Origin: Liolophura sinensis
Taxonomy: Eukaryota > Mollusca > Polyplacophora > Chitonida > Chitonidae
NCBI RefSeq assembly: GCF_032854445.1
Contig: NC_088304.1
Coordinates: forward strand, 15,885,704-15,949,703
Direction: 5' to 3'
Length of the DNA stretch: 64,000 bases
A program made the translations under genes and the position numbers. Below are positions 23,946-35,800 of the stretch, piece by piece. Position 1 is the first letter of the stretch; every line of letters begins with the position of its first letter. The notes under the pieces were generated by a model that did no database searches, was not told where the DNA came from, and saw nothing but the letters and a program-made list of their open reading frames with translations.

Positions 23946-24738
23946 AAGACCATAGGTAGTCCGAAGAAAACACTTGTTTCAATGATATTTTAACGCCTTT
24001 TATCTAAGCATTCACTTGACCCTCTGATAATTTTGTCAGTTCCACTTAATCGGCGGTATACAGTATCACCACGCCGGGTTGTATGAGCATTTCCATTTAA
24101 AGCGCATCTTAATTATAAATCTGACTGACAACAATTTATATTTTTAAAAGAAAACAAGATATTTTTACGTATATAAACCCTTGCAGTAATGCGCTAATTT
24201 TGATACATCCATTTATCTCTAAACTACGTTAAACCCCAAGCACTCAATCACATCTCTACACTATGACAGTCTACAATTTTATACGATTCGACTTAAAGCC
24301 CTAAGGCATACCTTGCTATTGCGGTGTCAGTCAAAACTGATAAATGCATACTTGGGGTTCACCTTCATTATTACATCTAGTTTCTTCTAACTGGAGGTTA
24401 GAGGCCTTACCTTTATCGTATTGAATCATAAAACTGCAATCAAAGCGCAAGTGAGATACATATCTTTAATAAAGAGAACATACACATTAGCACGCAGTAC
24501 GGTTTGGATATTCATAGGTTTATGCGTCTATATCTCACTTGTCAGATACGATGACGATGGCAATGTGACTGGACGCCCGACACTGTCTTACATTTACTTT
24601 AAATACATAGTCATGTATCCTGAAAGCTTCCCTATAGACATGGACACCTGTAAGTCTGATTTGTAAAAACAAATCATCCGAACGCAGAATAGCATTTGGG
24701 TGACGCCATGTAAATCACGAACATGAAGTCATACTATT

Positions 24739-24948
24739 TGAGGTCGCTGTGAGTTCAAGTCCAACTCATGCTGGCTTCCTCTCCGTCCGTAAGTGGGAAG
24801 GTCTGCAGCAACCTGCGGATGGTCGTGGGTTTTCCCCGGGCTCTGCCCGGTTTCATTCCACCATGATGCTGGCCACCGTCGTATAAGTGAAAATTTCTTG
24901 AGTACGGCGTAAAACAACAATCAAATAAATAAATAAATCATATTAATT
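24739..24948 (+). mobile_element. SINE family A, 5'-truncated
   Basis: Starts inside the tRNA-like head at GGTCGCTGTGAGTTCAAGTC (B box present) and runs complete to the (AAAT)n tail. Confidence 0.9.
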
Positions 24949-25915
24949 GATAGTTGTCATTCACTACATAATTTTCTTTAATATATAATAATTTGGAGCT
25001 CGACAATGAAGACCATAGATATTTGAAACCTACATGTGGAGATTTTTGTCGATATTTGTTCTGGTTAACTTTTTAGGCATAAAACTGGAACTTTCTTTAA
25101 AATATCTTAAGAATTGATTTGTTGCCTGTGAGTGGCCATTCTTGATCGGAGATCAGTTGATCTGAACAACCGCCATAAATATTAAAACAGAAATATGTCC
25201 CAAAATGACACCCGTTACTTCCTCCAACTTAACCTTTCCTTGCAGTACGTTTTGTGTACATAAGCTATTTCATCGTCTACTGCTGTTTAACTTAAATGTT
25301 CCTTTTTTAACACTTCGCATCCGTTTTACAGTCATGCACAGTCGATTTTACAGTTTTATCCTGGTTATAATTTGACAATGTTGTCTATTAATTAACAAAG
25401 TTGTAATCAAATTACAACTGTGTAGAAAATCAAAGAAATTACTTTTCTCAATGTTCTTTTGTATGTATTATAAAAGTTTCATTCGAAGTGCAACTGAGAT
25501 ACTTATATCTTTGTTTGACATGTATTTGTATATCTGCATTTCTCAGAGATAATTCTGTTGTTTATATTACATTAACATACCTTATATTCGTGTTATTCTT
25601 TGTTATATATATTCGATAACAATACAGCATTTTGAGTAATTCTACAACAACGTCTAACACACATCTACTAACATTACTGCATTTTTGTCACCTTATAAGG
25701 GTTAAGCATGGTGCTCGAAGGCGTTCAAGTTGCTAATTTTCAAGCAATTACACAGATATTTAGAACAAAACTCCAACTGATGTGGGTTGACGAGTAGGAG
25801 GATTTCACCGGGAACATGTCCCCATGTCAATGATTTCCGTATACCAGCCGCCAACCAAAATGAAAGTTTCACGTCAATTATCGTAATGCCAATTCCCAAC
25901 GTAACAATGGACGCA
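24949..25915. other. Intergenic, no supported gene
   Basis: AT-rich sequence. A fragment of repeat C in reverse orientation is recognisable at about 25600-25680 (ACAGCATTTTGAGTAATTCT). No gene was seen. Confidence 0.45.
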
Positions 25916-25919
25916 AGCC

Positions 25920-27560
25920 ACCGCAGAACTAAGAGAGCATAAACAGTACGAAATTAGCAAGGGTTTGTGCAAGGAGAAGCAGTTTAGATTTTTCAGTAAT
26001 GTTGGAAAAACGCAAGGCATGTTTTAGGCGAATGACTGAAATCAGTGTTCAAATTGTGTATCACGCAGCCTAGTCGATAATCAAACTACATATCTCAGTT
26101 TGCGCTTTGCATCTGTTTGTAATCCATGGCAATCCAATTCAACACTACTTCTTTGTTAAGTTTTGTGCAAACCGGAATTAACAAAAAGTAGTGTTGAACC
26201 CTCGTGGCCGCAGCATAACAACAAGTTTTGTGTAAACCGGAATTAAACACAGAGATAAAGTGGATTTCCTGAGATTCTGGGCGCTCTGCCCTTAACGTAG
26301 ACAAGTGTTGTGTCGTATCATTCACGAATAAGACCAACAAAATTATATCCAATCATAGCATAGAAAGCACTTGAAAGAGTTGAGACTGTGAAATATCTTG
26401 GGATAACATTAACCAGTAATCTGAACTTTAGAGTACATGTCACCAATAAAGTTAGAAAAGGTTATAAAATGCTTGGTTTTCCCAAGCGATCGTGCATTTC
26501 TTTTACAAAGACCAAGTCACTTATATCCCTGTATAGATCTTTTGTCCGCTCCAACATGGAGGATGGGTCAATTATATGGTCCCCGACTCAAAAATATCTC
26601 TCGGACAAGTTAGTCCGTTTCAGCTACCCACACTATCTGATCGCCGCAGAGCTGCAGATTTAAAGTTCTTACACAAATGTGTTCACTTTATCGTTGTCTC
26701 GCCTTACCTAGTACAGCAGGTCAACTTTAATTTTCCTGCCCGGGCCTTACGACAAACGGCAACTTTCCGGCCTGCGTCAACTAGAATTAACGCTCGAAAA
26801 CATTCTTTTTTTCCCTCGAGCCATGAATTCCTGTACTGACCTGAGTTCTAATCATTCCATAGAAATTTTTTCTTCACAACAATCTTTTAGAAGGTCAGTT
26901 CAATCGATTCTTTTTTAACGGTTTTTGTGTGATTAACATATTTCATGAACTTAACTTCTGATTATAACATTTTACAATTCGTATTCTTTTTATGAAGTTT
27001 CAACAAGAATAGTTTTATATATTCACCTATATTTACACGTAGTCTTATAATATTTCTGTATCAAGAATTACATCAAATGTTTACCTGTGTTTACACTATG
27101 TTTGTACAAAAATTATATTTTATATTTACCTAGCTCTACGTATATGTATTTTATGCTTCTGTTACTCTGTATGTATCCCTGTTATCAGACCTGTAAGGGG
27201 GTTCCTGGCCTGTTGGCTCTGAATATAAATAAACCATAAACCATAAACCATAAACCATATTTATTCACAAGACAGTTATACTTACTGTAAAACTTAAGAA
27301 AGTTACAGTGAAGGCGTTTAATAGAATGTTGCATTAATAACGTGACCGTGGTTGAAATCGTCACACAACACAAGATCTAACAAATGTTATAAGGCGAGAT
27401 ATTTCACGCCATATAAAGGACCCTTGCCAACCCAGTAAGAATAAGTCGTAAGATCAAAACTGAAACAAATCATGTTGTCTTATAGTCGACGTGACAGGAA
27501 ACCGTTATTGTATGTGTGTGAGCATCATTACGCTGCAGTGGCTTTTGAGGTTTTACTCTT
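25920..27560 (-). pseudogene. Penelope-like RT relic split by a LINE insertion
   Basis: The left part, 25920-26280, matches the 3' flank seen at 34.75-35.14 kb (GGCGAATGACTGAAATCAGT, AACCGGAATTAA, GATTCTGGGCGCTCTG). The right part resumes at 27257 with TTTATTCACAAGACAGTTAT and reads KFYSKYNCLVNKYG-type sequence on minus. Together they form one element interrupted by the LINE at 26281-27256. Confidence 0.68.
26281..27256 (+). mobile_element. 5'-truncated non-LTR retrotransposon (LINE) 3' end
   Basis: Encodes the C-terminal part of a jockey- or CR1-like reverse transcriptase. LNVDKCCVVSF is readable near 26282-26315, then TVKYLGITLTSNLNF, KMLGFPKRSC, SLISLYRSFVRSNMEDGSII and, after a deletion or frameshift near 26620, LPTLSDRRRAADLKFLHKCV. 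At least two frame changes and one in-frame stop make it dead. It ends in a 3' tail of TAAACCA repeats (about 27227-27256). Comparison with uninterrupted copies of the host element (35.13 and 18.51 kb) places its ends at about 26281 and 27256. Confidence 0.8.
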
Positions 27561-29229
27561 CGTGCTGTATTTGTTGTTCTAAAGATGTGGTATACGAATG
27601 TATATTTCAGGAATGTGACATTCGTTAAAATAGAGATATAAAATTTTCACTCATACATTGTATGTACAAAAAATTTTAAATGTCATTATTTTTTTACAAG
27701 AAAATCACTGTTTTTCAGTGTTTAGATTTTTCAAATAAAATCACTGTTTTTATTTTTTCGTGATGACAATCTCTTTTTTCATCGATTTGACTTTAAGTCT
27801 CATTTTGTTGTTGGAAAAGAAGTTCCTTTTTGGGTGTGAGATAATTTTTGATTTATCATTCCGACATTTTTGTATCAGAAGTGATTTATAATGTTAACCT
27901 TATACTTGCATTGTTATAGTCACACATGTGATCAATAATTAGCTGTACATAATTTGTGTGATCATTCAACTTTATCAATATTTTTTTAATTCCATATTAA
28001 ACCCCTGGAGAAAGGTATTATTGTCCGTTTTGGTCTTTATGGAAAACTCGTTTTAATTTTTTTTTTTGTCTTTTACTTTTACTGCTTTTTTTATGCCAGG
28101 ATAACACCAGAAAATGTTGAAGGCGAACTGTCTGAATTACGCACCAAGATATAAATCGCGAGAATGGTGCAATGCATCTAAGCTACTGTGTGCACCAGTC
28201 GGTTATAGGCAATGATTTCTTTTTGAGCATATTTGAGGAGTTGCTAAAGGAATTTGTTACAAGAAGCACTCGCCTATTCCCAGCAATAGATGCGTTTAAG
28301 CCCCACTGCCATCATATGAATTAATTTCAATTTTAATTCCATTCCCACTCTTACAGTAGGGTAAAACAGATCAGATGATCAGATTATTGTGGTGTGGCGG
28401 GGGATTTTCAATGGGCAATATTGATTTAGGTACTAGCAGACATTTATACATGTAGAGATCACCTTTACATGCTTACTATTAACATATGTAAGCGGTAGTT
28501 TTGAGTCACAAGAGACCAATCGACAGTTGACCCTTGATGCAGAGAAATAGGGGCCGATGTTATAAGGCTTACTTAGCTAAGTAAGTCCTTGGTTTCCTTG
28601 AAGACGTATGTTGTAGAGATACGATGTGCACTTAGCTATGGTGTACTTAACACTAAGTATGCTGTATGAAACTGAAGCCAGAGATGTGTCACAAACGAAA
28701 ACGTATCATGACATTATTGACGTTTCCGATACCGTGCCCATAATGCAATAAACACCGCTCGGAAAGATCTAGCTGAGATTTATTTAACATGAGGGCTTTA
28801 AACGCTTTGACTGTTTTTAGGAGGCGTGTAGTCTACTTGACAGGAGAATCCTTTGTCTTAAGTGCAGCCTATAATGGTTAGAGCAGTGGAGGTAATTATC
28901 CCCAAATTTAGCCTTTTATGACGAAGTCTCCACAAGGCCGATACCAATCCTTGTTTGAAAGAAAAGTCATACTAATTAAAAAATCTGCAACTGCTCAAAT
29001 TATAACCTGTCGGTAAATACCAAACTCTCAACTATGCCGTTGTGTTGAAACGATTCTAAACCTTAAGAAAATTATAATTCGAACCCCTTTCTCTAAGTTC
29101 TAGGAACTTCATTTTCGGTTTTAACGGTAAAGCGATCAAAGGCAGGGCTGAAATTTAGTAAAAGGTATATTAGGGGCTATTCTAGCAAGAGCATCATTCT
29201 ATTGGATTTGCGCTGATCGTGTATCAGGC
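27561..29229. other. Intergenic, AT-rich, no supported gene
   Basis: Includes T-rich sequence at 27680-28100. No recognisable coding exon, RNA gene or complete repeat element was found. Confidence 0.45.
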
Positions 29230-29760
29230 TAGTTTATAAGTCGTCGATTATCAAAATATATATTTCGTAGATTCCAGTCATCCTGTCTACATTTAGTTAC
29301 AGGAGAAGAGTGAAGGCATTTGATGAAATAACCTCGACATACCAGTTTTTGTAAGGTTCACTGAAATTGCAAACAACAAACACAATCAGGATGCTGGAAG
29401 GCTAGACATGTACAGCCATATAGAGGAGCCATCGGCATATTTCTGTCCAAATAGGGATAATTTATTGTTAAAATGAAAACAGACCCTCTTGCCGTAAAAT
29501 CGACGTGATTGGAAACCATTTTGTCCTTTTACATATCAAGTCTAGATTATATGCGTCATATGGAGTCGGTGGTTTCTTATAAATCCAGCGAATATGAGCA
29601 CATATCTTTGACAGCCATATATATGTATATATGGGTTGTTTAAAGCCAGCAGATTATCAATAAACAATTTAGTGAACGAGAAAGATAAGCCTGATTTATT
29701 ATTTCTGTGTAATAATTTCTGCATATGGTAATACTCGGACAGAAGGGTTTGTCGCATACC
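29230..29760 (-). pseudogene. Penelope-like reverse transcriptase relic
   Basis: The minus frame at 29542-29757 reads LSFSFTKLFIDNLLALNNPY, the same motif as SFSSTKRYIGDLLALNNPY near 15.9 kb. Downstream (29230-29540) the decayed core is homologous to 35.1-35.5 kb. Stops break all frames. Confidence 0.63.
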
Positions 29761-30144
29761 TGCATACGTCTGGGGTTTGTGCTATACTCCAGGCACTCCG
29801 CTATTCCCAGTCCATGAACCCCATAGGTGAAATGCTCTGGAAATAAATAATTCCGCTACGCATAATATACGGTGTTCATAGCGGAATTTTGTTTTGCCCG
29901 GTGTGTGCAGCAGTTCCTCAAACTGAAGCAACGTAGTCGTGCAAAACAGTGTATCACTCCATGTTGGGAAATCTCTGCGTAAAATACATTGATTCTTTTT
30001 CATGTATATTGCTATTTTCATTTGAGGTAAACGGTTCATGCTGACCAGGTACAAACAACACGAAAATGCGACTGAGGTTTGAAATTGGAGATGTCTTCTC
30101 TTCTTTTCCATGCACAAACTTTAATTATAAAAATAAATATAACG

Positions 30145-30260
30145 CGACACTCACCGACAGTGTGATAGCAAGTAATCGATCAAACGTAACCGGTGAAATC
30201 CGATCTGCTGTCACTTTACCACAGGTAGGGTTTTAACCTAACTGTTCCTCTAAATTCTCA
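30145..30260 (+). repeat. MITE-like repeat C, partial copy
   Basis: Shares ACAGTGTGATAGC, GTAACCGGTGAAATCCG and TTTACCACAGGTAGGGTTTT with the copies at 44.95, 50.04 and 50.41 kb. Confidence 0.65.
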
Positions 30261-30539
30261 CCAAGTAGCACCTTACACTTCGAATGCATCATTAACACAT
30301 ATTCTTCTTTCCTCGATAAATGTGTGGTTATGCTGTGCTCATGACAACGAACTGCTTAGTCAACCAAATTCTCATGATTGCTTCCAGGTGTTACAGTAAA
30401 ATAACTGGCTGTGTTGAAATTCTCATATTTTACTAATGAAAAAAGTTTACAGGTCAAGAAAATTCGCCTATTTGTCCAATCGTCTTATGACTTCTCAAAC
30501 ATTTTCTTCTCAAACACAGTCTCATTGTGCGCCAAATGG

Positions 30540-31640
30540 TGAAAATAGAGTCATGATTCAGAACATGTGCCAAACTTCCCAACCATTTTCTTGTTTCATC
30601 TTTTCCTCCAAGACTCCCATTGAAGAAAAACATAGACACAGTCCCTTGGTGTGATGGAAGTTGAAGAGTGGACATCTAGGCGAAGCTGTTAGGCATTTCC
30701 TAGCACACAAGGTAGACATATACACACGCACTGTCAGTGTCGGAGGGGACATCAATCGACGGGACCTGTGGTTCTCCATCCTCTGGATAACTGAGGGAAA
30801 ATCGTACATGGGTAATTCGTACAAATGTGAAACAATAAATCTACCTTATAACCTTTATTAGGTAATATTTTTCCTATACATAAAAGTACGGGATTTGGAT
30901 ATTGATTTAATTCATTTCTCGCCTCTTCCCGTCATCACTGATTGCTTTCTCTCTCCACGTGTCTGTCCCAGTTTGGGTTTTTGTACGCTTTCTCGGTTTT
31001 TTTTTTTGGGGGGGGGGAGGAGGGGGTGGTTTGTGTTGAACGTTGTTGATTGAACATTTGGTAGTCGGTTGGTTCACTCTCGCGTTATTTCTTATAGTTC
31101 CACATTATTAAAGCCATGAACAAACTGTGGAATCTACAACTACCAGGTACTGGAAAGTCGTTCTATCCTCCTGAAAATGAGATAGACTAACAAAGATTTA
31201 TTTATTTGATTGGTACTTTACGCTGTACTCAAAAATATTTCACTTACACGACGGCGGTCAGCATTATGGTGGGAGGAAACCGACTAACAAAGAAGGCAAT
31301 GTCAGGCGAGTTGCATACTCTCTAATAAAACTTTCAGTTTTTATATCCGTATTATTCATTATAGTTACACTAGTTATTACGTAACAGATAATTCGTTTCA
31401 GATTTTGAGTAATGTTATTGAATGTACACGTGGAAACTTCTGACCTGAAAACGTCTCTTTTCTGTACTCTCGTCTTAATGGAGATGCTGTTTGACGTATC
31501 GGCAAGATGGTCGGATTCGGTAAAGCCTCTGATATAGAGAAATACCACATAATGAGTTAATACGGTTAAATCAACTCCATGTGCTGTATTTGAAGGGAGT
31601 CTAGACCAATACCACCTAATAAATTCTAGTTAACTTCCCA
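30540..31640. repeat. Segmental duplication unit, copy 1 (lectin locus, distal side)
   Basis: Collinear with 39896-40990, apart from the SINE at 31196-31281 and small indels. The best-matching blocks are 30660-30800 with 40010-40150, and 31430-31590 with 40800-40970 (both roughly 95% by eye). A diverged third copy follows at 31640-32400. No function is recognised. Open frames on both strands (30558-30824 minus, 30661-30861 plus) remain open in copy 2. Confidence 0.85.
31196..31281 (-). mobile_element. SINE family A tail with target-site duplication
   Basis: Minus-orientation 3' end of the SINE, from the AAAT tail to GGTGGGAGGAAACC. The 11-bp word GACTAACAAAG occurs on both sides (31185-31195 and 31282-31292). 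The paralogous site at 40649-40669 lacks the SINE. Confidence 0.93.
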
Positions 31641-32400
31641 ACCCTTGTGTGATATTTGTCTTTTCATCTAAAACTTCCACTGAAGAAAAGCCCCACGCAT
31701 AGCCCCTTGATGCGATGGAAGTTGAAGAGAACACATCTAGGGGAAGCTGTTGACCATTCTCTATCACACATGGTAGACATATGGACACGCGTTGTCATTA
31801 TCGGCGGGGACAGTAATCGAAGAGACACGTGTTCAACCATTTCACGGGCACCTGAGGGGCAAAATCGCACATGGATACTTTGTTCAAATACCTCGTGTTA
31901 ATCAACATGTTTAGCGACTTCCGTCTCTAAAATTTGAACTAGAACGCAGTCTTATGTATCTTAAAAAAAACTGCTGAATCTGTAACTGCGAGCATTTGTG
32001 TCTTTGCCATTAATTATTGCATGTTTTGACATATTTACATTGTATAAAAGCAATTTGTATACTGTGTAAGCGATAATTTTCGCACACAGACTATTGGTCG
32101 TTTTGTCATTGCACTAATAAAATAAGCAAAACAAAGAAGGCTCGGTCAGATTAAAAACACGATTCCCTTCAAAACAGCATGTATTTACATCCCATTCCTA
32201 ATAGGAATTATTGTCACAATATTGTTTATGTAACAAATAACAAATAAATAATTTTGAGGAAAATTATCGTATATATACATGAACAATTCTCACCAGAAAT
32301 CGCCTCCTTTCTGTACTCTTTTGATTTGTATGTTGTTTCCAGTGTGGGGAGCGTACTTGGATCCGGCAAAGCCTCTGATATAGAGAATGACTTATTTGGC
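31640..32400. repeat. Older tandem copy of the 30.5-kb duplication unit
   Basis: 31640-31900 aligns with 30600-30860 (GTTGAAGAG..CACATCTAGG, GACATATGGACACGC), and 32290-32395 aligns with 31450-31545 (TTTCTGTACTC, GCAAAGCCTCTGATATAGAG). It is clearly more diverged than the 30.5 and 39.9-kb pair, so the tandem duplication is older. Confidence 0.72.
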
Positions 32401-32863
32401 ATTTTACACTTCCTTGGTCCCCCAGCTATCTGCCGCTCAAATTATACATATTTTTGGGAGTTTGGGTTGTTAATTTTAATTATGAAACAGATCTGTGGGA
32501 AGTTGACTTATAGGGTACTGTTTACACGGTTGACGGTCAGAACTGTTAACTGTTACATCTTTCAACACTGTCAGTCTTTCTGTAACGTCATGTCGTTACA
32601 CTGTATTTAAGCTGGAATACAATATAACGTACCGTCGTCAAGACAAAGGGTGGCGGGACTTTTTACATGTGAAATCCATCCAACAAAGACTGACATCCCA
32701 TGAGTCAGGAGTTTAGACCAATTAATTAGCGCTAGGCAAGATAAAAGGTGACAAAACAGAGAACATTTTCACAATATGCCAACACCAACGCCTTACCCAA
32801 GGTTAAAACAAAACTGTCGGATAGCTTCAAGTGTGTTGATTTGTATTCTTTTATACGCAATAT

Positions 32864-35800
32864 TCAGTCTGAACTAAGAAGTTTACCATATTCACAAAGA
32901 AACCTCCATTCGGGTGCACAAATTTCTTGCTCCAAAACCCACTTTCTTTTTTCATCTATAGTTTTGTAGCACACTGCTCCACAGTCTCTGACGTATTTCA
33001 AAAAGGGAGAGAGAATCCCAGAATGCCAGTCTAGAAACGTGACCCTGAATCAGAAAATATGACAAATACGGTCACTGATGAAAAACACATATAGTGGCAT
33101 GTAATATATTGGGCATAAGATTTTCATCCGTGAGTTTGTCTTTGCCTTTAATATTGTTTTTTATTCGTTAAATTAAAGCAAATCTTCAATATGACAACCT
33201 TTATTCCTGAATGATTCGTGCATTCAGTCCAAAACGCTTCGGTGGGCTAATGGTTAAAGCCGTCCGCCTCGAGGCCGAACACCCAGGATCAAACCCTGTT
33301 CGAGTCATACGAAAGACTTCAGAAATGCTACTTGTTGCTTGGCGCTCACTTATGGGTTAGAGCAACATGACTGGTTGGTCCGGTGTCAGTTTAACACGAT
33401 AAGGTGTCATGTCTAGTGTTCCTGGCATAATACTTCAGTGGCGACAGCACTTTGGCGGCATGGACTCTCCCTGCCACAAGAAGACACGATATATGTACGC
33501 ACATCTAATGACTGCTCGTTGTCATATGACAAATTCGACGTAAAACTCCAAGCATTCATTCATTTGAAGAAAATTAATGTTTTCTACCCCAAAGGGGTGT
33601 GTTACACTAAAACAAACATCTGAAGATAAACTTCCACATATAAAAAGATAGTTCATTATTCTTAACCAAAAAACGAATGTGTTGTTAAAGGACAATTCCC
33701 TCTCTGGCTGGATGGGGATCTGGTCTGTTTCAGTATTGAAATAAAACTGAGTCGTAGTACCACAAGTAGAGAAAAGACAACGCTGTACACAAAGAGCTAT
33801 CTGCCTCACGAGCAGAGAAAATACAGAGAGCATATCAAAAGTTAAATGATGGTATCACTTTTGGAGATAAACGAAAACAAAATTTTAAAAAACTTTAATT
33901 ACCTTACTTGATGATGTGATGTGAACGAGTTAGATAAGTATCTTAAAAGAATCCAATTACATTAATCTATATATTGTACGAACTAAACACTCACAGTGTG
34001 ACGACAGAGTTTCGAAGTCAAGCTAGCAGAAAGATTATTTCTGGTGACGATTCTACAGGCGGAAGAATGAAGTACAATGGGGTGTTTACATTCCCACATT
34101 ACAAGACGAAGCCTGTGTGAAACACTCCAAAATCTGGGAAAGATCTTGAGGTGATGAGATAAATAGAGTATGCCCTTTATTTTGCAGAGATTGGTTATAA
34201 CAAGAGACTATTTTTAGGGAAAAGAGCAAGTTTAATGCCTATTTTCCTTACACGTAACATAAGATTCTAAGTAAAGGAGTTACGCGTTAGAGTTTTATGT
34301 CAAGACGTTTTGACCTTACCGTCCACCCATCTCCATTCTCCTTCGTGATTACTGTCAGTCAGACCGATCCACGCACAAACAAAAAGGTGGATTGGCAGAG
34401 CTGATGTGACCGCAGAGTACTCCTCGGTTGTGGAAAACTTCAAAAGCTGTCCGCCATATACGTTGACACAGAAATCTCTGCTTTCTTCCCACGAACTCCT
34501 CTCATATGACACGTGAATACATTTCTGGCCAACCTGAACGGGGTAACCACCGACCTTACATCGTGCTGCAGAACCTGTGGAAGTGGATTCATGTTAAACA
34601 TGTGCTGTGATTTGGAACACAAGAACAGAAATACGACGACTAAGAAAGCGGAGTTTTTTAATGAAGCAAACAATGTAGAGAATCGCAAGGCCTATTCACA
34701 AAACAACGTTTAGCACAAACTACCAAAGAACTAAGAAAGTATATAAAGTATAATAGAATAAGATGAAATCTTATAAAGAGAAGCAGTCAACAGTTATTAA
34801 TGATGTTGGGAAGATGTAAGGTATATTCTAGGCGACTGAGTGGAATCAGCATTCAAATCGTGCTAGTTTGTTAGTTTATAAGTTGATGTATCTCAGTTTA
34901 GGTATTCAGCGTGGAACCTGGGGATGGTCGTGAGTTTCCTCCGGGCTCTGTCCGGTTTCCTCCCACCATAATGCTGACCGTCGACGTATAATTGAAATAT
35001 TCTCTAATACGGCTTAAAACACCAATCAAATAAATAAATCAAGCATAGCGGTCTGACTCAACACGATTGACATAATGCCCTTCGCCCCAGATTAACCGGA
35101 ATTAGACTAAATCATGACGGAGATTGCCGGAGATTCTGGACGCTCTGTCCGTGTTTACTTTCAAGAGAATTATACGCATTGTAGAACTTACGAAACTTGA
35201 CGTGGAAGCGTTCGATGGATAACCTTGACACACAAGTTTTTGCAGTAATAAGTAGTGACGTTGACACATAATAAGGATCTAACACGCTATAAGGCAAAAT
35301 ATATACACGCCATATGCAGGACCCTCCGGTATTTTGCTGGTCAAGTCAAGGTAGTTTACAGTGCCAAAATTGAAACTATTCCTCTTGTCGTAGAGTCCGC
35401 GAGAGAGGAAACCGTTTTGGTCTTTGTAAAAACATAGGTCCAGATAAAATGTACCATCTGGATTCAGCAAACGTGGATATATATCTTTCACAACATTTGC
35501 TACAAATCGATTCTTTAAAGCTAGCAGATAAATAACATACCGTTTAGTGAACGAGAAAGATCGGGTCTGCTGAGGGTTGCTCCTTAACATTTTCTGCAAG
35601 TACTCAACAGGCAACGACAAACAACGAAACAAAATTAACACTGGTATCTAGTGGAAATGAAGAGTCGTTGCTGCCTTTGACCTTAAGGTAGCGGTGACCA
35701 GTCTTCTTGAACACCGATGCAATTAGTGATGACATTTATTCAATTAATTGTATATAGTATAGAGACTGAAGAAATCCCAAGTAGAGATGACCTAATACTG

